Positions 27,901 to 36,900 of a stretch of DNA of 64,000 nt are shown here, in pieces (the stretch's first letter is position 1; every line of letters starts with the position of its first letter). The position numbers were made by a program, and so were the translations under genes. The notes beneath the pieces were generated by a model. That model saw only the letters and a program-made list of their open reading frames with translations, did no database searches and was not told where the DNA came from. Location of the stretch: NCBI GenBank assembly GCA_029204225.1, contig CM055096.1, positions 75,611,521 through 75,675,520 on the forward strand. Reading direction: 5' to 3'. The stretch comes from Diphasiastrum complanatum (Eukaryota; Streptophyta; Lycopodiopsida; Lycopodiales; Lycopodiaceae).

Positions 27901-30900
27901 ACTTTTGCTGGCAACTATGGTTACTTCCAACTACATTCTTTAATTCTGTAAAAAGGGTTGGGCTTTAGTACAACATTTCAAAAAGTCACATTATTTTCCT
28001 TGTAGTTGAGAGAAGCTGCAGTCAGTGCAGTACAGTCAGAATTCAATGTTTGAACTGGGAACGTATTCCTCTTGTAAATCAAAATTCATTTGATCATCGT
28101 ACTTGATTTTTTTAATTTGATTGCATGATAAAGGGAGGTAGAGTGTATGGCTGTGAGCTAACCTTATTGTGTGAATTTAACAAGACAATACATAATTTCA
28201 AAGACTCAGTGATACACTTGTTGACACTCATTGGAGGTCTAAATAGAGGTTCTCCTACAAGTATTTCAATCCATATCAAACACCAAGTACATCGATTGAA
28301 AGCAATAATGACATTGGACAAACACCCCAAACACGTTCATTATCTGTGGCAACTGGCAGGCACAAAATAAGAGGAAATATATGCAGCATGGTTCAAGTAC
28401 GAGCCATGTTTGGTTTCTGCTCCGACAAACTTGAGATGCCAATGAAGAAAAAGGAGAAAACTGCAATGATCAATGGCTTTGAGGACAGTTGATTAAGGCT
28501 CTGCTGGGTTCCACTAGTACCCATGTTAATGGTGCTACAACGTCTTCTGATCCCACATTCATGAGAACTTCTCTTGCAAGCACAGAAACATTAATATGGA
28601 CATAGACGTCACAAGCATATAGACTGGGCATATCAAGTAGCACGACACCTCATTTTTTGTTTACAGACAACATAGGTTATCCCCAGCAGCTGTAGGACTA
28701 ACACTGCATGACAAAATCAAGCCTCTCTCTGTTTTCAAGGAAAACAGAATAAATTTGACATACTAGCATGTCTTAACCAAATCACCTATATCCTCTTCAG
28801 CTGGCAAAGCTCAAAGCTAAACTTTTCATTTCAAAAACACTACAGGTGAAACTGCTGTTTTGAACCTTGTGTAAGGAATTCACACGTATTTATACTTAGC
28901 TGCAAGAAACCTCAGCTTGTAGTTCTGCATTTTGATCAAAAAAAACTAGAAAGTCTTTTTTAACTCATCCAGCCTTTTGAAATGATACCTTGTTAATGTC
29001 ACCATGTTTAACCATTCTCTGAGGCAATTTGAAATTTATTTTTCAAGAAAACTGGCCAAAACTGATTGCTACAGTAAAGCTTACAAAGTGAACAGACTGC
29101 TTAACTCAACACATTATTTTCATAAGATCAACTTTTTTCACCACGTCTTCAATATAAATGAACAAATGCTGATAAAGGCGGCCTTGTATCTAAGGAATTA
29201 TAAGCTTGACTAAAAATGATCTTCAAAGGGTGTCCTGCTAATCAGAGCTAGCTCTCGCAGGACCTTTTGGCTGGTAGATAACAGAATCGAGCTGATAATT
29301 TCTTTTATGCCGACTGCAAGGTAGAGATGGCAAGCTTTTTTGGAGCAGATCCTCAGCTGCTTTCAGCAAAACTCTAACTGTGAACAAAGCATTTAAACGA
29401 TTCACAGACACACAGAAAATCCCATTTGCACTAGTACTCAGAGGAGTGTCAGGACCTTGCATGGTAACGAACGTTTTGATTAGACCAAGATCCAGAAACA
29501 ACTATGACAAGCAATGTTCATAAGGCTTCATTCCTTTCAACTATCCTTCAAATGCCAAACTATGCTTAAAAAATGAAGGTACCGGGAGCGTTTCCCAGAT
29601 GGCTTCCTCGGTCATGATCTCCTCATCACTTGGCATCAAAGCTCTGCACATCCTGCAGTACCCAACAAAGGAACAATAATTCAACCTATATGCCATGCTT
29701 GATGAGAGTTTTCTTAAATAACAAAAGCACAGCTTGGTGCTTGTACATTTCACTGCAATATCACTTAGTATTAACCGTATCTTAGTATACCTTCTTGGAT
29801 CCATTCAAAAGCATATCAATAAGCACAAAAGGCTGCTAAGCAATGCAATTGATCATAGAGCAATATGGCAACTATCCTTACGGGAGAAAATTTACAATAA
29901 ACTAAATGCTTCCAGAAGAAATGGCATTGTACCTTACATTGAAATGTGTTCATAGCGAAGGTTGAGAAAACACTATTATATGAAAAGACCTACACCTAAT
30001 ATTGTATGTTCTGATCCTTCAAAACTTGATGACTCTTTCCACTGTCAACCAGCCTAAAATGACATCATTCTTGGAAATCATATTCATGACACCCATTTTT
30101 GTCCAGTAGTTCTAAAACGAAGCATATACAAAATGATGGAAGCCATTAACTGACCTGAAGTTGTCAATCAAGATTACAGCCTCAAATGCCAGCAAAGGGA
30201 GAAACACCACTTTCAAACTTACAGCTGTGTTCCCATAAACTGCATGGCAAGAATCATAAATACATCCAAATCGCACTCAGAGAACATCAATATAGACATT
30301 GAACTGTAGAATGGATATGAATCTCATACAAAAATCTTAATAAAATGAAAAATAAGCTGACTGCGAATGATAATATTGAAACAGGAAATCCTATGAAGGG
30401 ATTAGCATACAAGAGTCTCCTACAAAGAGCCCTCCAGAACTCCAAACAAGAATAGTCAAAACAAATACCTAACTAGTCCACCTAGCTCCTATTCTAGAAT
30501 GTCTATTAAGAGCTCGTCATCATGGCAAGCATTCACAAGCTGAGATTTCATAAATTGATCACAATCTAGCTAAATCACTAAGTTCACATTTCAGACCTTG
30601 CGCACAATATTAACATTTCCAATATCATTACCATCCAGTAACACTGAACACTTGCAAGTTAACAGAAAGATCATAGATTATTTCTAAATAGAAGTATGCA
30701 AATCTTTTAAACATATAATCCATAAGTGGCTGTGGAAATCAGCTTTCTTTTTTGTCGAAATCAGACTTAGCAAGAATTCTATTGGTTCATGTAATATCTC
30801 ACAGTTCATTCTATTAAGGTTCCTGAGTGGGCTGGTCCTAATAAACAGCATATCAACCTTGAACCAACTAAAATCTTCTACAACTCTTTCAAATTTTATG

Positions 30901-33900
30901 TCTTTACATTTGAAACACTGACTATGTTCTGAATATCTAATCTTCTATTTCAGTGCTGCAATACTCAGACCATAGATACCTGTTCCAGACCTTTTCGTTT
31001 AAAATGTTCCATTCGTACGTATGGAACATAAAAAATGATTGAATCTTTTTTTCATTTGAAAGAATACAAAAATTTAATCTTAATTTTGGAAGTCGACTTC
31101 TTTTGGGGCCTTGGGGCCCAAAAACTTTATGCATCACCAAGAAGCATAAAAATAACATTTTCCCAATCAACTTTTAATGGCCTTACACTTCTCCTTTGAG
31201 CAACCATTCAAGTATTGCCTATGGCTCTCACAAGTGTGACACAATTCAAGATAAAAGAAGAAACGTTTTCCGACAAGAGCAGAAGGGTTTATCCTCCATC
31301 TTCAGATAATCATAGGGGTAAATCATGATGGCAAACAGCCTGAAAGTTGAACGAAAGAACAGAACAGTTCATCACAATACAAATTTTAACGGGCTTGATT
31401 CAATATTGGTACTTACAAATACTATATTCCTATTAGACACTACCAAAGAGTTTAAACATAAAAGTCAAAAAAACAGTAAGAAAATTTGAAGTTGATGTTT
31501 AAAACAACACAACGGTTGCACAAAGTGGTGAAGTCTGAAATAAAACTTTCAATGAAGAAAATCTCCATCGAAATGATTCCTAAAGCCAAGACAAAGAATC
31601 ATTCAAAATCAAAGAACCGGTTTTTTTTTCTGGGTCCGTTTCTTTCCGATTCGAATCAGACCCAATCAATTCATTGACGATTCATGGTTCGTTTACCAAC
31701 AAATTGTGGTTCATTCACCAGCGAACCTCAGTTTGTGAAAACACTAGCTGTAAATTAACCATCAACATTCTATTATAAACAGAACATAGGTAATAAAGCT
31801 TGGCACCTGCCCTGCTGTCGAGATAAGTACATAGCAGCAGCTCAAATGCAATGAGCAAGGGAACAGCAACAACTGTATGACAAGGCGCCCACTACAATAT
31901 CCACAAATGTTAGAAAGAGCCTGAAACTTTATTATGACAATTATATGGCATTTGATAACATCAATATCTTTTGTTGTAACCAAAACTGAAAAATGCTTTT
32001 CATACACTTAAGTGAAAAAAAACATGAAAAAGAAGGGGTCCAAAATGCAGCTTGGATAGACATGAAAGCAAGCCTGAAATCGATAGGCATCAATATAATT
32101 CAAGGCAACAAAAGCCTTACAGTGCGACCATGAGGAGGTAATGGAGCTGGCAATGAGAACCGACCCCTTGAAACCATGGCATGGAACATCCAAAGTGGCA
32201 AAAATACCCACCTGCACACACTTCATAATTTAGTGACTTGGATGATGAAGCTCGGTTAAATTTACATACTTCAAATGTTGCAAATGAAAATTATCTGCAA
32301 TCCTCAGCTGTTCTGAAGGTTTTGATCAAAAATTCAAGCGAATGTGTTCATGGTTGTGGTCTAGAAATGCAAACTTTTGGTTCAAGATAATAATCTAAGG
32401 CTAAATCAGCAAACAAAAGATGCGAACACCATGTGCATGACTAGCTCATGTAATGAATTTATGGCCAGTAATAGTCAAACATTTGTTGGTCTAAATTCAT
32501 TTTGAGTATGGCCTCATTGAGGCAAGAGGAGCTTCAACTCCTGCTCACACCCTGCATTTGCCTTTTCATCTGCTAACTCTTTCAAAGTCTTCTAGATTGT
32601 TTTTTACTGGAAATAAAGTTACAAGTGTTGTGCAACTACATTCATTTGTTGATACATCATTGCAGTTTAATTCTGCGAATCGAAACAACATATGAGCTGT
32701 AAGTTATTAAGAGCTTGCTCTTCATATATATTAAGTGGTAGTGGCTATATCATGATTCATCTCAGCTATATCTAGTGCAACATATTTGATCAGGGTACCA
32801 TGTTTTTCAAATAATTTATCTCTCAACGGCCAGCAACCTGTTATCTGATTCTGGGACCAGCTCATTGATCAAGCAAAAAGATTCCATTGTAAATACCACT
32901 TTGCAGCTACAAAAATAACGAATGGCCTGATTAGCATTATTCACATGTAACTCTAGAACGAGGGCCTTAGTGTAGTGAGTAAACCTAGATCAGCAGTAAA
33001 CTATTGTATAAAGGTAGCACAGCATCAATCTCAATAAGAAGTAGACTATGATTCATTAATGTAAAGCTCCCAACATGAAGGCCAGTAAGACATTATAAGA
33101 CCCCCACCACACTCTCCAATACAGTGCAATTGTCTAGAAAAATATCATAGCCAATTAAAAGATATTCACCACAATATAGTTCGATGAAATATCCCTTACA
33201 AGAATCTCCACACCTAGAACTCATTCTCCGCCATAATTTAGTTGTGGGAGAGAGATCTCATGCCCTACATCTCATCTTGCATCTCACATCTAAAGCAAAC
33301 AAACAATATGGAAATTGCTAGATTGCTTCATGTTTTGCCAACTTATGCTTCAATGATACTAAAAAATGTGATTTAGTTCATAGCTTGGTATTAGCTTGCC
33401 TGGGGCCCTGCTTCAAGCTCTTTCCGACAGCATTCATGACCTCTCTTGGCTAGCGCCCTACTTCAAGAAGTTATCTTCGACATTGAGGTTTCTTCTTGGC
33501 TGGCACCCTGTTCAAGAAAATTTTGATGACATTTTCTCCACCTATAACTTGCTGGATTTTCCACTACTATTGTGCAACTTCACTTCCTATTTGGTGCCTT
33601 ACTTGGTAGAAGTTTGCCAACCAATTCACCATCTAATGTTTGCTGAATTTTCTCCTACTATACGTCTTCCTACTTGGCACCCTATTCAGTGAACATTTTG
33701 GCAACATCTTCATTCTATATTCCTTGCTGGACTTTCTCTTACTATTGGATAGCACTTCTACCTACTTGGCGCCCTATTCGGAGGACATTTTGGCCACATC
33801 AAGTTGGAAACTTGCTTTCTTATGCTCCTGAGACTGATCATCAGCACATTCATTTGGCCAACTTACATTTGAGCGGTCATATTGCTACTTGGTGGTGGGT

Positions 33901-36900
33901 TTTCCATCGTGATCTTCATCGCGAGGTGAAGCGATCTTGATCGCGAGGGGAGGCAATCAGTTCACTATTTCCGGACCGACACAAGCAGTTAACCACACAT
34001 ATTCATCACATAAAGGGAAGTCACTCTCAAACAAACTCCCACAACCAACTGTATTGATTGAACAACAAATACAAACTAAGTATCTAATAGGGCCTAGTAG
34101 ACGATAGCCCACCAGCCTAGAGCCTAGAGAGAGAAATTAGAACAATAAAAGAAACAGTTATTGTTTTAACTCCCCTTGAACATTAGCATTCCTACAAAAA
34201 ACGATAATAATATTCGTGGCACATGCCTCCATGATAGCATAGCATCTAGGCATAGAAATATTCTATATCAAAGCGTTACAAATACAATAAACAAGGTAGG
34301 CTTTCCTCACAAATTCATCCTTCAAGCTTCATGTAATTGCTTCCATGCCAAGTTTAGTCCTTAAAGTTTCAAACTTGGGCTTGCCCAAAGATTTTGTAAG
34401 CACATCAGCCAATTGTAGTGTAGTACTACAGTGAACCACATTCACATCCCTAGATTGCAGCTTTTCAAATATAAAATGATACTTTACCTCTATATGCTTC
34501 ATCCTCGCATGAAACACTAAATTTTTTGCCAATTGTATCCCGCTTTGTGTCATGGCCCTAACGGGGTTTGGACCGTTAGGGGGTGCCTTAGACATTGGGG
34601 CCGGACCTAACCTGGATAATAGCGGATTAGGACCATGGGGTCAGATGACCACCTGCATGCGGTATTAGCATATGTGTTGCATTCAGGTATAGGATTGAAT
34701 GTACATTGATTGTGCTTTTGCATGGGTCTTAGCTATTATGGGTTAGGGGTGTTGGAATATCAATCCACACTCTAGAGAGAACTATCAAACAGGGCGGATA
34801 GCTCAGTGGTAGAGCATCCCATCCGGTATGAGGGAGGTCCTGGGTTCGAATCCTAGTCTGTCCATCCATATTATGATTTATGGATTTCTAACATGGTATC
34901 AGAGCCAAGTTAGACCTAGCAGTTCATGGTGTCAAAGCCATGGTTAGGTGGCCCGAGTTGTGGGGCAGGTGACAGCTAGGACCCCAACCAAGTGTGGCTT
35001 GAGGGGGGGGTGTTGGAATATCAATCGACACTCTAGAGAGAACTATCAAACAAGGCGGATAGCTCAGTGGTAGAGCATCCCATCCGGTATGAGGGAGGTC
35101 ATGGGTTCGAATCCTAGTCTGTCCATCCATATTATGATTTATGGATTTCTAACAAGGGGTTCCTACATGCAATAGACATACATAGGAGATTGGCATGATT
35201 TGATAGATGCTCTCCGCTCTATACATACCCTCACCCGTATCTATGGGGATCGTTGAGAGTCTTGCGGCCGTTATGTTGTTGGACTGTGAAGCGCATCTCC
35301 TATGATTTGCCTATCTCCTGGATTGCTCGGGGGCTAGATCGGCATTAGTCTAGGTTGGTTGGAACGGTTTCGTTTACTGCACTCTTCCTTTGTGCTCTTG
35401 GAGCTCTTAGTCGATTTGGAGTCTTGGGGACGTCTTACTTTGGCTATCACTAAAAATGATAGTACATTGTGTTTGCTTCATACCAATCTCACCTAACAAC
35501 TGTTGTAGCCAAACTGTTTCTCGAGTTGTTGAGATCAACAATTTATAGTCAGCTTCAATGGTTGAAAAGTATACAGCATCCTGCCTTTTACTAGACCACG
35601 AAAAACGGCCATTGCCAAAATTGAAAGCATGCCCTATGGTTGATCTTCTATCGTCTATATTACCAACCCAATCAGCATCAACGTACCCGTGTAATCTAGG
35701 CAAATCACGTCGTCTTCTATAAATCACGTTGAGATTAGGTGTGCCTATCACTTACCTCAAGATCCTTTTTGTAGTCTTCCAATGATCCAAAGTAGGTAAT
35801 GACATAAATTGGCTAATCAAACTCATAGCATAGCAGATATCAGGACGTGTGGTGGTAAGATAAACTAAACTCCCAACTAGCTGACGAAATAAGATAACGT
35901 CAACTAGACCATTATCATCAAAACGAGATAATTTCTTACCAACTTCACATGGTGTAGTAGATGGCTTATAATCAGACACGTGAAACCTTTTTAGGGTTTC
36001 ATAAACCCACTACCAGTGACAAAGTCTAATGTCACCTGCATTCTGCCACACTTCTACTCCTAAGCAATAGTGCATAAGATCAAGATCCATCATCTCAAAC
36101 TTCTTGCTTAGATTAGCCTTTATGGTATGAATGACATCTTCATAATTTCCAATAATAATGATATTATCGACATACAAAACAGCCAAAGCATGCTATTATC
36201 ACTCGTATAAACATATAGATTGGGATCAAAATTGGTTCTCACAAACTTATGAGAGAGAAAGTAGTTGTTTATGTGTCCATACCACGCTCGTGGTGCTTGC
36301 TTAAGGCCATAAAGTGCCTTTCATAGCTTGCACACTTTATCTTCATGCCCTTCAACAACAAAGCCTTGCGGTTGGACCATATATAGCTCCTCTTCGAAGT
36401 CACGAATTTAAAATGCAAACTTTTTATCCATTAGTGGATCTTCCACCCAAAATATGATTTCATTGTAAAGAAGTAGACTCACAGCCTCAAAGCAAAAGTT
36501 CAGATAGCTCTGTGTTTGAAAGACGGTAATAAGGTTAGTAGTGAGCCTTGGCCTCAGGCGGTTTTTTGGCCTTGGGATAAGAAGAGGCTTAAAAGGTTAA
36601 CGAGTCGATTTGTGCATAAGACTGCCTTCGAAACTTGTATAGGTCACTTTGACTTTTTGTTATGCCTTTCAGATTGACGAACACCCCAACAACATGTATG
36701 ATGTTGATAAACGATGTTACTTAGATCATTTATGGATGATATTTTGGTTTACAGTTGTGGTGACGTGTTGTAGGTAACTCACCTTAGAACTACTTGTCAA
36801 ACCTAAGGATAAAACCTTGTTTGCTAATGATTATAAAGGAGAGCGTATTTGGGTTTTATCGTGTTAGCTGAAGGCGGATAGGCAGGAGAAACGTCTTTGT

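Larger units (their letters stand above)
34750..35154 (+). mobile_element. TRIM retrotransposon with tRNA-like sequence in its LTRs
   Basis: A complete 405-bp element: two 144-bp LTRs (TGTTGGAA...TTCTAACA), a 117-bp internal part starting with the primer-binding site TGGTATCAGAGCC and ending with the polypurine tract GAGGGGGGGG, and perfect AGGGG target duplications (34745-34749 and 35155-35159). It has no coding capacity, as expected of a terminal-repeat retrotransposon in miniature mobilised in trans. The LTRs differ at 3 of 144 positions. Each LTR contains a 73-nt tRNA-shaped segment with both RNA polymerase III promoter boxes. No run of four T occurs on this strand anywhere in the element. 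Confidence 0.95.
34548..35437. mobile_element. 480-bp solo-LTR-like insertion, itself split by the TRIM
   Basis: It interrupts copia RNase H exactly between SDSQS and GIQLAKN. CTTTG is present once on each side (34543-34547 and 35438-35442), a 5-bp target duplication. The insert begins TGTCATGGCCC, a common LTR start, and ends GTCTTA, not a perfect CA. Removing the TRIM and one AGGGG copy leaves 480 bp with no coding sequence. I read it as a solo LTR of unknown family. Confidence 0.7.
34340..36430 (-). mobile_element. Ty1/copia pol fragment in intron 1, split by nested insertions
   Basis: On the minus strand the order is RT (EEELYMVQPQGF, ALYGLKQAPRAWY, and a catalytic box reading YVDN), then SDYKPSTTPCEVG and SLVYLTTTRPDICY. 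RNase H follows (LHGYVDADWVGN..., FSDSQS) and is interrupted by an 890-bp insertion. It then resumes with GIQLAKNLVFHARMKHIEV and LADVLTKSLGKPKF. No LTRs or gag were seen, so this is an internal fragment. It is in the same orientation as the host gene. Confidence 0.9.

Noticed and set aside
34792-34864. A functional nuclear tRNA gene
   Set aside because: The anticodon arm is malformed with no U33, the same sequence sits in both LTRs of a mobile element, and there is no terminator.
34924-35130. 68-codon minus-strand ORF over the TRIM
   Set aside because: It is the antisense translation of the tRNA-like part and purine tract; such peptides recur wherever B boxes are translated.
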